Made by a program: the position numbers and the translations under genes. A stretch of DNA of 64,000 nt from Eimeria necatrix (Eukaryota > Apicomplexa > Conoidasida > Eucoccidiorida > Eimeriidae). Position 1 is the first letter of the stretch; each line of letters opens with the position of its first letter. Below the pieces are notes generated by a model, which was not told the DNA's origin, ran no database searches, and saw nothing but the letters and a program-made list of their open reading frames with translations. Positions 24,952-36,400 of this stretch are shown piece by piece. The stretch is taken from NCBI RefSeq assembly GCF_000499385.1, contig NW_013654402.1, positions 62,001 to 126,000 on the forward strand. The letters are read 5' to 3'.

Positions 24952-26462
24952 ATGCAGTTCTTGAATCTACGAGACCCTGAGGAACCCCGGCCAGAGTTGC
25001 AGGACTTGCGCTGGAAGGACTCAGAGCCCAAGGTAGGCCGCACAATTCCTTTACACGGCTCACAGCATTCATTTCCCACTCTCCAGTTGCAGCGGTAAGG
25101 GCAAGTTAGCTCAGAACCAACCGAGCGGACAAAGCAAAGCTTCGACCCTGTTTGCGAGCACTGCGGGTATACGCTCAGGTGGAGATTTTGGCCCTGAAGG
25201 TTGGGATGACAAGTGTTTTTGCATCAGATGGAACCACAGAGCCTGCCACTTTATTGCAAGTACTTCCAGCTACAATTGTCCAGTTTCTTGAGCACGGAAA
25301 AGCGCTAGTGGCATACGGTAGGACAAAAAGGGTACTTCAACGAGCTCGCAGCTTCTCTTTAACTTTAGTGGACAACATGGAGTATACAGATTGTCATTCA
25401 GGGTCGGGGAGGCACACATATTCCTTGAGAGGCTTTATTAGCTCGTCACATGCAACCTACATGCATCTTACCTTGAACGCTTGCGGACGCTCGTTCTCAC
25501 GCACTGTCATCCAATAGGTCGCCTGTGAATTGCAAGGGAGTGATCGTGGCGTTTGATGTGAATTTTCTTGTTTTGCTATTGCGCAGATGATCCCCTTCAC
25601 AGTCACCGCTTCCTGCGGCGATCCGTTCTCGGGGTTCTTCAACGTGTGGGAAGCAGCGGAAGCGGCACGAGTACTGCCGGAAGCAGCAGTAGAAACAGCA
25701 TCAGCAACAGCAGTCTAGCCGCGATATCTGCACAGCCAGCTGCGGATTACGTCTTGGGGCAGATTTTGGATGTGTCAGCTCTTGTGGGAGCTGCGCGGGT
25801 CAATGTAAAAGGGAGGCCGAAGAAGAAGGGGTTTGAAGGGGTAATGCAACGACACGGCTTTAAGGGGTAAGGCCTGTCTTCTAAGCGGCCCTTCTGTGAT
25901 TTGCCGTGGTGAATGTCAAGAGAAGTGCGCACCCACGAGCGTATTGGGTAAAAGTATTTGTATATCCATACTACGAGGCGAGTAAGCAGCTTTTGGCTCA
26001 TGCGCTTGTTACCGTGCCTGAGATGTTTTCCCCTGCTTGGAGAAAACCTCGAATCTTCCGGGTCGCAGCGCGCACTGCTGCTCTGAGATGCGGCAACCAT
26101 GAAATTTGGTTTTGCTTATGCGGAAAACTACTTGCAGGGGACCTGCTACACACGGCTCGAAGCATCATAGAGGTCCTGGTTCTATAGGAGCTGGAACAGA
26201 CCCCGGGCGTGTACTGCCGGGCTCTCGAATGGCGGGAAGAGATCCAAAGAAGACAAGCACAGTGAGAGATTTACTGCTCTTGGGTATAAACATTAAGAAT
26301 AATTCGCTCCTGGTGAGAGGTGCGGTGCCCGGTCACTCTGGAAAGACAGTTCTTCGGATTCAGTGGAACAGGGCGCGGGAGCAACAGCTAGAGCTGCGGC
26401 GACGCTTAGATGAGGCTGTAGCAGAGGAGTTCCTACAGCATAAGAAGGGCCGCCCCATATGA
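24952..26462 (+). CDS. Organellar (bacterial-type) ribosomal protein L3, uL3
   Basis: Exons: about 24952-25032, 25179-25317, 25587-25866 and 26138-26462 (TGA). Phases agree throughout. Bacterial-type L3 landmarks appear in order: VEILALKVGMTSVF, GTTEPATLLQV, LGQILDVSALVGAARVNVKG, KKKGFEGVMQRHGFKGG continuing across the third intron into PATHGSKHHRGPGSIG, DPGRVLPGSRMAGRDP and SLLVRGAVPGHSG. A serine-rich insert (about 25660-25720) lies in the middle. The protein is part of the large ribosomal subunit near the peptidyl-transferase centre. Similarity is to the bacterial rather than the cytosolic branch, so it should work in the mitochondrion or the apicoplast; the sequence alone does not say which. 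The first exon (MQFLNLRDPEE) is a guess: its donor phase fits, but it shows no obvious targeting peptide, so an earlier exon is possible. Confidence 0.88.
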
Positions 26463-27029
26463 ACGAACAAGTATTGCTTATGGCGACTTCGTTGGAGCTA
26501 CACTTCATCGAAACTCGAGCTGCAGGAGCAGCTTCGGTGCCAGAATCAACTGTAGCAGCAACCAAGGTGTACATTGAGGTGCAGCCTGCTGCGTTTTAAT
26601 GTGATGCATATACAGGGTCGACGGACTGCAGCTGTTCGGGCTGCAGTGGGTGCAGCACTCGGTAGCAAACTTGATCAGTTCCACATAGGGTTTGGGTGTG
26701 TGTGGCGCCGCTTTTTTCCGTGTCTGCGTCTTGAGATCTAGTTCTAACCGCTTGTCTCTTTGGTCGGCTTGTTACTCGCTAGTCAGGCTTGTTACTCGCT
26801 ATTCAGACAGCTCATTCTGCCATGACCAGTATGCTGCAACTATGCCAAGCTCAGTACACGCTGAATGCATGGCAAGCTACGGAAATTAATTTGTATGTAC
26901 AAAGATTGACATACGTTGAACACGGATCGCGGTAGTCAGGGCCCTCGCCTAACAACTTAAGTGACTGAACACGCACATTGAGAGATGCTCTGCAGAGCAC
27001 TGCGAACACTGCGCTACGACGGCTGCCGC
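26463..27029. other. Convergent intergenic region, with a 2 x 20-bp tandem repeat
   Basis: The region lies between the 3' ends of the L3 and ATG11-like genes. A 20-bp unit, GGCTTGTTACTCGCTAGTCA, is repeated with one change at 26766-26785 and 26786-26805. No gene is visible. Confidence 0.6.
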
Positions 27030-30000
27030 TCAAAAGCTGTTCCTCTTAGCCTTGTCTAAACTCCTAACCCCTGCTGTGGCCGCGCCCGGCGACAGCGCTG
27101 CAAGTTCCACTGCTGTATTTCCCTTCAACCCCGCAGACTGCGCCAGAGAACCACGTCTTAGGGGCCGCGCGCCCTCAGGAGCATCGCCTCCTCGAAATTG
27201 TGAGCTGGTCGGTGCTGCTGTCCCGGCATTTCCTGTGGTACAAGCCACTTGCTCTGGACTTCCGTAGGCCCCCTGTGGTCCTTCCTCCGCAACTGCAGCC
27301 TCGAAAGTCCCTGCGTCGCGGTTTCTCTGAACACAGGCGACCAATTCGCTGTCGCCAGGTACATCTATGTTTCCAGCATTTCCTGCGGTAACACCAACAG
27401 CTATTGCTGCTTCTGCAGGCCGTAATCGCAGTGTATCCAGGTTTGCGATATTACGTGGGAGCTGGTCTTCCGCTCTGTAGTTCCCAGTACGGGCAACAAC
27501 CACACCAGGAGCTGCATCGACGGTTTTTGCTTGTGCTCTGTCCTCCACGTCGCCTGAGACGATGCCAGCGGATGCAAGGAGATCAGAGTGATGGTGCTGC
27601 GCCTCCACCAGCTCGCCACTAAGTTCTGCTATGCGACGCTGCTGTCGTGCCATTTGTTGTACTTCCGGATGGTGCTGAGCCACCAGTGGTTGCCTCAGTT
27701 TTAGGGTTAATGCTACTGAGCCTGAGGCTCCTTCCAACACTGACACTGACTCCTTTTCCTGGTGCACCAGCTGCTGTTGAGGTGCCAACTGCTGTGCACC
27801 CATTACTGAGTGTTGCTGGTCCCTCTGGTCGTTTTCCGTTTCTTCCTCCGCTTTCGCCTCTTCTTGTTTTCTCGATGTTGCGCAGCCTTGCCGCCAAGTG
27901 ACCGTGGTTTGTGGCTCTGAAGGGTGTTGCCGTTGCTCCGGCATACGTTGTTGCTGTTCCACGAAGCTCGCGTTCTGTTGCTTTAACGTTTTCTGCTGCA
28001 TCTGCCCCCGCTGCTCGGAAAGCTGGTCGTGTTGCTGTTCATCCACTCTTTGACCGGGCTTCTGCAACAGCCCATGGTCTCCACATTCGTGTCCCTGTCT
28101 CTGCTCCCGCTGTACCTGCTGGCATTGGTACTGTTGCTTGTGGGAAGAGGACACTCTTTCTAACTGTAAGCGTTCAGAGCCTACAGTCAGGTAGTGATCC
28201 CACGTACGATGCTTTGACTTCTGCAACAGCTGAGTTTCGTTGCAATCTAGCTGAGTAAACCAAGGGGGCAACTGTACAAGGCTGGCGGGAACAACCTGGG
28301 AATTTCCCCGTCGCAGCGAACGACTTGTTGGCTTCGGTGGCATCCTGCTCCACAGTGACTGATCCATCTCCTCCACACTTTGGTGTTGCAAATGCGGTGT
28401 ATGCTGATCCAGCTCCTGCCCAAGCGAATACTCCTGAGTTGAGGGTAGCCGTGGTGGCTGTTGCTGCTGCAGCTGATGCTGGGTCAAATTTACGTCCTCA
28501 GTATCTGGACTCCAGTGATTCGGGAGTTGCTGCTGTCGCGGGTTCGGTTCTAACAGCAAACTGTTCTGCTGCTGGTCCTGTTGAACACAGTCAGATCCAA
28601 ACTCAAGTTGGTCAAGTTGCATTTGGTGAACCTCTTCGCAGGAAGCAGACAAAGACAAGGACTGCTGCTGGTGTATTTGTACATTGTGTTTTTTTGGGTG
28701 GCTTTCTTGAAGCCCAGGCTGGACTTTGCTCCCGTTCAAAGAGCCAAGTATACGCTGTTTCTCACGCATAAGTAATTGCTTTTGTAGTTGGCTTGTTAAG
28801 CGGTTCGTCGGCTGTAGCGGCACATCGCTGCCCTGCTGCAGCAGCCCAGTAAGCCCACATTCCCGCTCGTGAAGCAGTATTGCGTTATTCTCTTTCTGTC
28901 GAACTTGAAAATATTCCTGTTGATATTTATGGTGGCATTCTGCCTGACCTTTTGTGTAAGGCGATGGTACATGAGGTGGCTGCTGCTGCTTCGGTGGACA
29001 TTGCAGCTGCAACAGAGGCAAGGGCTGGGGGAGACTCTGCTGCGCCTGACCTAGTGTTTGAGCTTGCTGTTGCTGCCGGCAGGCTCTCAAAGACGATTCA
29101 GTGCCTCGCACATCTTCACTGCAGCCTAGACTGTGTGCAAGAGGCTTCTGACACTTCGCTGTCTCCCGCTGGTGCTGCTGGAGCTGTTGCTGCAGTAACA
29201 ACTGGTGCAGAAACAGGTGCTGACCACCCTGATGCGTGCTTTGCTGGTTCTCGGAGATGACTGACTGTATAGCTTCTCGTCTTGGATGGAGAACTGATTC
29301 CTGTAAGGACATCGATGACTCCAGCAGAGAAGCCGTTGCCAAATCATGAAGGCTGGAGGGGAAATTCTTGTAAAGCGGCACCTGCCGTTGTTCTTGATCC
29401 TTGGTACGGCGTGCTGTTGCATTACTGGCAAGTTGAGGGACGTTTCGGAGCCATCTTTGCTGCGTCAGTGCAGGTCCATCCCTCAGCACCTGTAGGGAAT
29501 GTGGAGAGTTTGGAACCCTTGCTGAAGAGATGGGCTGCTTTTGTTGTTGGCCCACTTCAGGAATCTCTACATTAAATCTTGTTTGCGCTTCTCCGTGCGC
29601 CTTGTCGTCGAGCTGGTGCACCCTCGAAAATGCGCTGTCCGTACCCCGCGTTGCGCTGTCCGAGCTCTGAAGTGGCTGCTGCTCATGCTGCAGCTCCTGC
29701 AACTTCCTGCTATGCATGGTGAATCTGAAAGTGCCCGCTTGACCCTGAGACGGGTAATCATGGTTCTGGGGAATAGGAAGTTGCCCCTGTTGCAGTAGAC
29801 TCCGGGGATGCTTCTGATGCTGCTGTTGCTGTTGCTGCTGCACGTGCATTTCCTTCCCCGAATACTGTCGGCTCCTCGCTAGGTCAGACAAAAGCAACGC
29901 CTGCAACAGAGTGTTGTCCCCGCGCCGCTGGCGATGCTGCTGTCCCTGTGCTTCTTCTCCATTATGAAGCCGCTGCCATTCTTCTATAACTGCTGTGAGG

Positions 30001-33000
30001 TCTGCTTGATTTATGAAGGACATAAGCGGCTCGTCAGCTTCGGGAAGTGCTATGTTAATTTCCTGTGGAACTATGCGCAAGAGGGGCCAAAATGCAGCAG
30101 CAGGGAGGGATGCAGCAGCACGATCAAGAAATTGTAGCCGCTGCTGCTGTTCCTCTTGCTGCATGCGTTGCAGGACGCCTTGGGCTAACTCTGCAGCCTT
30201 ACGAAAGGAAATAGCAAATACAAGCCGTCGTGCCGTCTCCCTCGCCGCTGCAGCAAAGGCAGCTGGGCACGCATATATTCGCCGGAGCTGTACAAGAGCA
30301 GCATCGACCCGCTGTGCCCTGCTGCTGCACGCCAAGCCCTTCTCGTGATACTGTCGCAGCACTAGTCGTCCCCGTAAACATGTACAAATGAGATGCAGCT
30401 GATTTCGGCAGTGACGTGTCCAAGCAGCCCGCTGCTGTTCTGTTAGGTCCTGTTGCTGGTGCTGTAGCTGCTGCAGGTCCTCCATAGCAGCTCCCTGGTG
30501 CGCAGCAAGGACCCGCAGCTGCTGAGGAGCAAAGTTAGAATACGCAATAGGAGGAGCTGGAGCTGCTTTAGCCACTGCAGCAAAGGCTCGAGTATGTACA
30601 GATGTCAGCTCCTGTTGCTGAACAAGTAGTGCTGACATGGCTGCTCTGGTTTCAGCAGCTGCAGCAAGCAGCTGATTAGCTGAGGACCTGAATGTACAAG
30701 CTGCTGCCTGGATATCCTGCTGCAGCTGCTCTACTTGCTGAAGCACTGCTGTACGATCTGCAAACACTGACGCAGCAAAAGCGCGAATCGCCGGGACGTT
30801 CAGAAGCGAGGCTGCTGACTGTCGCGATGCTGCTGAATCGTCCGCTGCTACTGATACTGACGTAGCTGTCTTCCCCACTGTTACGTCTGCAATTTCAGGA
30901 ATGGGGGTGGGAACTGTTGCCTGCAGGCGCATTGGTGACGGTGACCTCACAGAAAAGCTGCTGCTCTGCCGCCTTACTTTGAGTGGGTTGCTTTGATTCG
31001 TTGCAACACGGCGGCACCTGATTTGTGAGTTGCTTGTGTCCTCAATAGGGCCTGCTGTTGCCGACAGTTCCGTCGCTCCCGTTGCTGTGTCTAAAGTCGC
31101 AGGTCTACAGGCTTGCGCTGGGTTGCCGGATAGGGTGGCAGTTGTCCTCAGCTTTCCAGCAGCAGCAGCTGCAGGTAAGGTGCACTTCTCCCTCGAGACG
31201 ACTGTGTGCTCAAGTAACGCTGCCTCTCCCTCCACACTTGTAACAGGGGAGCCGAGGTGCACGGGCTTTTGTTCTGGCTTCACTATGGGGAAACGGTCTC
31301 CAGTTCTTTGCAAGTCTTCACGATGGGATAGCATATGTCCGCCAGACGCTGCAGATGAGACACATGAACCACCAGAAGCAGCCATAAATTCGACTGGCGA
31401 GTGCTGCGAAGAATGGCTTCCATCAGAGATACTTCCTGGAGAATGGAATGCATCCGCAGGAGGGCCTTCACCAGATGCTACAACGGCCATACTAGAAATA
31501 CTTGCAGTAGGACGGACTGCTTGTGTTGGGGTTGCTGATGATTTTGTTGTTGACCTTGCTGTTCCTGTTCTTGCTGCTAGCCGCCCTGGGGTTGCTGTTG
31601 ATACTGTCTTTAGTGAAGCTAGACCGAACAGCTTATCTGCGGTTGAGGTCCCTTCAAAAGCAGCCTCAGATTTCTCAGTTTCCGCACAGTCCTGCTGTCT
31701 GCTCTGCCCAGTTGCTGGGGACGCACGAGAAGTGCTATCAGTTGCACAGGAAACGGGCCCCGACCCTTGTTGCTCCTGCCACTGCATTTCGGCTTCACTT
31801 TTTAACCGCTCTAACATCAGCAACACCGGGTCTAGCGGTGTGCGCTGCAATCTGAGAAGTACTTGGTCAAATCCGATGACGAGGTCCTCCTGCGCCTTCG
31901 CCTGCTGATGCAGCCGCAACTTGAGAGCCTCAGCCCACTTGAGCGCGAGCTCCGCATGCCTCATCAAGGCATGAATGACAACATCAGCAGCCCTCTGTTG
32001 CCGTCCAAGGCGTACGTGGAGATCAGCGGCAACTGCAGCAGCATCTCGGGACATGCATAGGACAGGGACCGCTGCAATTATGTTGCTGCCGAAAGACCTG
32101 AACGATGCATCACTATCAAGGAGCGCGGCGGCCCTGAGGGCTTTTAGTTCACCACTAGCAAGTCGCTGCTGAGATGGAGCCGACGGGAATCCAAATCCCG
32201 CGCTTGAGCATGCGCAGTTTAGATCAGGGTCGTGCTTCTCTCCAACATCAATTGTGCGCCCTACGCCTAATGATACTGCTTCGCCAGTCCTTGCTGAAGA
32301 AGTAACAGCCCATGCCTGCGTCTTCTCCAATGACGTCTTAATGTTCGAATCAAAAGCAAAGGGAGCTTCAAGTGCACTGGATGCTACGTGAAATGTTTGT
32401 TCTCCTACGGCAGCTGTTACAGCTGTTGCTTGTGCAGGCGGCGCTCGTGCTCCGCTGCTGCTGTGCCCTAAGCACAAAAGCAACTCTGGACGAAGAAAAA
32501 TGAGCGACAGAGAACCCTGTAGTTGTGGGAAGCTGCTGGCGTAGTTGCCGCTGCTGCTGCCCGTGTGTTTTCCTTGCCCCGCTGCTGAGGCTGCTGCCTC
32601 CGCTGAAAGGCTCCTTCCCGTAGCTTCTACAAAGCACAGACACCTCTGGGGTTCCCTGCAGTCCGAAGTAGTAGGCCGTTTCCCGTTAGTGTGTTTACCC
32701 TGATCTTTTACTACATCTTTATCACGTGTAAGGGGTGGAATACTTGGGAGCAGCTGGTGGATGTAGCGGTCAAGGCTCAACCACGAGGAAGTCCCTGCTC
32801 TCTCTTGGGAGCAGGACAACCGAGCATCCTGCTTTCTTCGCGCATTACTCCCAGAATGACTATGTGGCAACACAAACCGGAACGCCTCTCCAGTCAGTGC
32901 ATCCAGTAAGACCAGCTCTTTGGAGCTCTCCGACTCCCCGTGGTCGGGAGGCACAATATGATTTGGGCCACTACTGCCACGAAAAGTACTAAGGCCCTTC

Positions 33001-33002
33001 AT
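27030..33002 (-). CDS. ATG11/FIP200-like autophagy scaffold, glutamine-rich
   Basis: A single uninterrupted frame of 1,990 codons. The N-terminus follows the ubiquitin-like fold of FIP200/ATG11: strand ELVLLDALTGEAFRFVL, then CLCFVEATGRSLSAEA, then SLIFLRPELLL, comparable in layout to the VFLVNTG, VLVVNGG and IFLFNKEM strands of FIP200. A helical region around residues 295-390 and a coiled coil around 800-1060 follow. The latter contains AISFRKAAELAQGVLQRMQ and QRLQFLDRAAASLP, matching the family pattern of an Arg-rich helix, then a Phe-Leu motif, then a Leu-Pro before an acidic segment. The last 900 residues are dominated by Gln runs and look disordered. In other eukaryotes this family scaffolds ATG1/ULK1 at autophagosome formation sites. 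The assignment is by pattern, not by search. Serine- and glutamine-rich inserts inflate the length compared with about 1,150-1,600 in the family. No intron is evident. Confidence 0.55.
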   Translation of the reverse strand: MKGLSTFRGSSGPNHIVPPDHGESESSKELVLLDALTGEAFRFVLPHSHSGSNARRKQDARLSCSQERAGTSSWLSLDRYIHQLLPSIPPLTRDKDVVKDQGKHTNGKRPTTSDCREPQRCLCFVEATGRSLSAEAAASAAGQGKHTGSSSGNYASSFPQLQGSLSLIFLRPELLLCLGHSSSGARAPPAQATAVTAAVGEQTFHVASSALEAPFAFDSNIKTSLEKTQAWAVTSSARTGEAVSLGVGRTIDVGEKHDPDLNCACSSAGFGFPSAPSQQRLASGELKALRAAALLDSDASFRSFGSNIIAAVPVLCMSRDAAAVAADLHVRLGRQQRAADVVIHALMRHAELALKWAEALKLRLHQQAKAQEDLVIGFDQVLLRLQRTPLDPVLLMLERLKSEAEMQWQEQQGSGPVSCATDSTSRASPATGQSRQQDCAETEKSEAAFEGTSTADKLFGLASLKTVSTATPGRLAARTGTARSTTKSSATPTQAVRPTASISSMAVVASGEGPPADAFHSPGSISDGSHSSQHSPVEFMAASGGSCVSSAASGGHMLSHREDLQRTGDRFPIVKPEQKPVHLGSPVTSVEGEAALLEHTVVSREKCTLPAAAAAGKLRTTATLSGNPAQACRPATLDTATGATELSATAGPIEDTSNSQIRCRRVATNQSNPLKVRRQSSSFSVRSPSPMRLQATVPTPIPEIADVTVGKTATSVSVAADDSAASRQSAASLLNVPAIRAFAASVFADRTAVLQQVEQLQQDIQAAACTFRSSANQLLAAAAETRAAMSALLVQQQELTSVHTRAFAAVAKAAPAPPIAYSNFAPQQLRVLAAHQGAAMEDLQQLQHQQQDLTEQQRAAWTRHCRNQLHLICTCLRGRLVLRQYHEKGLACSSRAQRVDAALVQLRRIYACPAAFAAAARETARRLVFAISFRKAAELAQGVLQRMQQEEQQQRLQFLDRAAASLPAAAFWPLLRIVPQEINIALPEADEPLMSFINQADLTAVIEEWQRLHNGEEAQGQQHRQRRGDNTLLQALLLSDLARSRQYSGKEMHVQQQQQQQHQKHPRSLLQQGQLPIPQNHDYPSQGQAGTFRFTMHSRKLQELQHEQQPLQSSDSATRGTDSAFSRVHQLDDKAHGEAQTRFNVEIPEVGQQQKQPISSARVPNSPHSLQVLRDGPALTQQRWLRNVPQLASNATARRTKDQEQRQVPLYKNFPSSLHDLATASLLESSMSLQESVLHPRREAIQSVISENQQSTHQGGQHLFLHQLLLQQQLQQHQRETAKCQKPLAHSLGCSEDVRGTESSLRACRQQQQAQTLGQAQQSLPQPLPLLQLQCPPKQQQPPHVPSPYTKGQAECHHKYQQEYFQVRQKENNAILLHERECGLTGLLQQGSDVPLQPTNRLTSQLQKQLLMREKQRILGSLNGSKVQPGLQESHPKKHNVQIHQQQSLSLSASCEEVHQMQLDQLEFGSDCVQQDQQQNSLLLEPNPRQQQLPNHWSPDTEDVNLTQHQLQQQQPPRLPSTQEYSLGQELDQHTPHLQHQSVEEMDQSLWSRMPPKPTSRSLRRGNSQVVPASLVQLPPWFTQLDCNETQLLQKSKHRTWDHYLTVGSERLQLERVSSSHKQQYQCQQVQREQRQGHECGDHGLLQKPGQRVDEQQHDQLSEQRGQMQQKTLKQQNASFVEQQQRMPEQRQHPSEPQTTVTWRQGCATSRKQEEAKAEEETENDQRDQQHSVMGAQQLAPQQQLVHQEKESVSVLEGASGSVALTLKLRQPLVAQHHPEVQQMARQQRRIAELSGELVEAQHHHSDLLASAGIVSGDVEDRAQAKTVDAAPGVVVARTGNYRAEDQLPRNIANLDTLRLRPAEAAIAVGVTAGNAGNIDVPGDSELVACVQRNRDAGTFEAAVAEEGPQGAYGSPEQVACTTGNAGTAAPTSSQFRGGDAPEGARPLRRGSLAQSAGLKGNTAVELAALSPGAATAGVRSLDKAKRNSF
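27900..30500 (-). repeat. CAG-rich polyglutamine-coding region
   Basis: Dense CTG/TTG/CTGTTG triplets on the plus strand read as CAG/CAA on the minus strand, giving many glutamine runs in the C-terminal half of the ATG11-like protein. Runs such as 29819-29842 are near-perfect triplet repeats and are likely length-variable between strains. Confidence 0.8.
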
Positions 33003-33444
33003 GGCTCTAGCACTGGCTATGGCAACTCCAAAAATCGTGCGTTTGCTGCACGACAGCAGCCTTTAGCTGCGCTGCAGCGGCTGCAGCGGCTGCGCGGACC
33101 ACCAGTTGTAGCTGCTCACTTCATGAGGACTTTCGCCACCAGCACTTCCCCAAAAGAAGTCCTGAAGGCAATCAGTTTCGAAGCAAAAGTACCTGTTCAC
33201 AGACTCTTGTGAGCGTCCTGCCGGTTCTTTGTGTAGCAGCGTTTGCTTCCTTCCTCATACCCAAGACAGAGTGGAAGTCGCGGGTGCTTCTCATGAAGCT
33301 TGCCTTGATCCACCTTCAATGCATCACGGCATTAAAACGACCAAAAGATACTCTTATAGTTGTTTTGTGTTGGGAAGGTCAGAGCACCTGGCTGTGACAG
33401 GACATGTGCCGAGCACACCAGTGGTCAAGTCTGCAATACAGTAG
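32940..33444 (+). CDS. Small protein, possibly mitochondrial; overlaps the 5' end of the ATG11-like gene
   Basis: I do not recognise the family. The proposed exons are 32940-33208 and 33270-33444 (TAG), giving 147 residues with matched phase across a 61-nt intron (CTT|GTGAGC ... CCTCATACCCAAGACAG). A second start lies at 32958. The N-terminal half has many Arg, Ala, Gln and Ser and few acidic residues (AFAARQQPLAALQRLQRLRG, MRTFATSTSPKEV), as in mitochondrial targeting peptides. The C-terminal half reads HHGIKTTKRYSYSCFVLGRS and then HLAVTGHVPSTPVVK. The start overlaps the first codons of the oppositely transcribed ATG11-like gene by 45-63 bp, so they would share a promoter region or the true start is further in, for example the Met at 33123. 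Confidence 0.45.
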
Positions 33445-36400
33445 TTGGCACCCATATAGGCGCCCCTACTGCTGAAAACAAGAGAATAGACATATTTATT
33501 CTCTTTAGAAATCTTTAGTCAGACAAAAATTTTATTTGTGTTTTTCCGCAGCTGAATCCTGGTCACAATCCTCCCAGATAACAGCGCATGCCAGTCCCCC
33601 TCCTGCTCACTGTATGTCACAGTCCCGTTATTTGTTACAAATCAGTACCATCCCAAACCACATGAAAGCTTTTGAAGGCTCAAACTGTTACACTGAGAAG
33701 GAAAGGTGAGAGCGAAGAAAGTTCCTAGTCCAAAACCTCTGGCTGTAGCATTCGGCCAAGCACGGTATCGCGGCTGACGAACTATTCAACTGAAATCCTA
33801 CAGCCGCAATAGTGGCATTGAAACAAGGGCACCACATTGCGCCTTTGTTCAGAATATGATAGCAGGTATATCCGTGCTGTCGTGCGCTGGGTGGACACAA
33901 ACTTGCGAACAGGTGAGGACAAGTGACCGTTCACATAATTGTGTATTTTTAAGGAGAATGTACGCTCATCGGTTTCAAGAGGAATAAAAGTATTCTCACG
34001 ACTAGCAGACTGTGCGCAGGCTCTGCAAAGTAAAACGGGAAATGGAATAAACCTTCCAAATCATAAAATCCTGAGTAATTATTAAAAAAGACCGATACTC
34101 GGTACGTGAGTACCAAATTGTGAAGCTTGCGATCAAGCTATTCCAGAAGGGCAGGAATCCCTCTAGATAGGTTGCTCGAGCCTCACTCATGTGCCAGGTA
34201 CCACACCCGCAGAACGGTGCGGCAAACAGGGAAGGTTATTAAAAGGCTCAGAAGTATGGATCTGTTCGTTTGAGCGGCAAATCACTCTGCTGGACTTTAA
34301 TTGGAAATGTGGCCCTATATCTATGCTGATTTCCCTTCTTTCGTGGTAACATACGAACAGTTCTTATCCGGTAGGTATCGTTCTCATGCTGAGCAAAAGC
34401 ATTGGCCTTCCCCAAGTTCTCATGATGCCCACGAATGCCCTATACGCTATAAAACCGCGCCTGAGCGCATGTTGGCTAAATTGATCTAGCAGATTCCACA
34501 TGTGTAGTACATGTACGGCTACTCGGCCACTGCTGTGTTGCACGAACCCCTGGGATGTTTCGTAGGAAAAAAAAAGCACAACACAGACAAGGCTATTCAT
34601 TAATGGCCCTCCTCACTTCTTTTCCAAATGAGAAATCACGCACGCGCTAGCCTTACCGCCCACAATAAATGCGGTGGCTTCAACGCGGGAGCGACCAGCG
34701 TAAAACCTTCTCCTCAAGATCTTCCTCGTCCAACTCAAACAAGCTGTTTCGAACACTGCACTGCAGCACGTATTCGCGTTTGCCCACTACGAACCTTGTG
34801 GATGCGCCTAAAGAGTAAGCGGAGCATTCAGACGGTCATCGAGGCCGTTTCAAAACGCCATGTTCAGCTGCAGCTGCCGGCAAGACATTTTACGGTAGCA
34901 TAAACTGACAAGGCTCTACCGAAGGCTACAACAGGTGGCTTCAGCAAGAGAAAATGAACGGAAAGCCTTAATATCTATGTGCAACATATGGCTTACGTAA
35001 TGTGGAGCGCGCCTCTGCGTCCTGCATCAACGTCCGGACTTGATTAAGAAGAGAAAAATACAGGCTCCACGTGGCTGCAGCTGCTTTCTGCACAGTGAAA
35101 ACCACAGCCGGAGTGGCCTTTCAGATATGATGCTGCTAGCTAATCTTGTACGGCTGTGGCGGTTTCAGACAAATGGTCTACGAAGGGTCTGGCATCCTCT
35201 TCAGCACTACTGAGCTCGGCAAAGCTGCGCTATTAAGCAGCTCACTATTCTGACTTCGTGATCCGGAGATTGCGGCTTAACCTGATGGCAGTTTCACAAG
35301 TAGAAGCGCTGGTGCAGAGCAGCAAATACGTTCCTGTTTCAAATGATATTAGTATTTTTAATCAACAGATCGGTGAAGAAAGCAATGCAACGCAATCTAG
35401 GACCTATCCAGGAAGAAAAGTGAGCCTACTGGTTGTTGCTGCAAAAAGAGCAAACGCACACACCGACACATGGGTTCGGTATATTAGCATACACCAAAAA
35501 AGGGCTCATCAATGAATGTGCCTGCGCCGAAGAATATGATTCAACAAAGCTCATTTGCAAGCAAACAGCCACGCTGAGTTCACTGCCCACGCTGTGCTAA
35601 CCACCGCGCGAGGGGCGTTGACACTTGCAGCACTCCTCACTTGCTCCATCGCACTTACACCAATTGTGATTATACAGTGTAGGTTTTGTTGCTCTTTGTC
35701 GGCGAGCATACGTAACAATGAACTGCACGGCTTTACTGGCAGTATTCTACATATGAACTTCCGGCAGTATCATGTCCCATCTTGTTGCGTAGACTGGCTA
35801 CTGTGAAGCTTGATCTCTTATGCTTGATTTGTTTATCCTGCTTACGATGATGGATCCCGCAGTGCTTAAGCAGTTTGTTACAGCTAAAAGCCCACCTATT
35901 TACACAGAAACGTACCTCTGCAAGGTCTTTGAGGTGCATAGGGAGAGGCGGGGGTTCACGCAGTGGAGGTCGTTTTGCCTGAGGCCAGTGGGAGCACCAT
36001 TGCCTTAAAGAATGCGCTTTAAATTGCGGCAAAAGGCCAAAAACCATCATTCCGGAGTCGAACACAAACTTCTTTAAAACTATGGGTGTACCGAAGTGCA
36101 ACTGAAAACAATCCGTTCTGTAGATACAAGAAAGAAGAAGGCCTTTCAGCGCGGCCCCGTTTTCCACGAAAGCTACCCATTGCTGCTGGGCATATACGCA
36201 ACGGAGGATGAAACGTCTTAAACTTGAAGAGTGGCGCTGAGTAAAGCACAACATTAACCTCGGCTTGCCTCCGTATCCAGTGATTCTCCGTCCTGCAAAC
36301 ATTTTGGCACCCCAAGGACAACTTGAAGCTTGCAGTCCGTGATGTGAAGCGATGCGTCACCAGCGTCGTGCAAGCAATGCACGCACATCAGCAGCACATG

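Noticed and set aside
31030..31908. 292-codon plus-strand frame
   Set aside because: Antisense to the ATG11-like coding frame in triplet-rich sequence; no family resemblance and no splice structure.
35733..36302. 189-codon minus-strand frame as a single gene
   Set aside because: Read as one exon it has no domain or plausible composition; only its 35916-35978 part has good splice signals.
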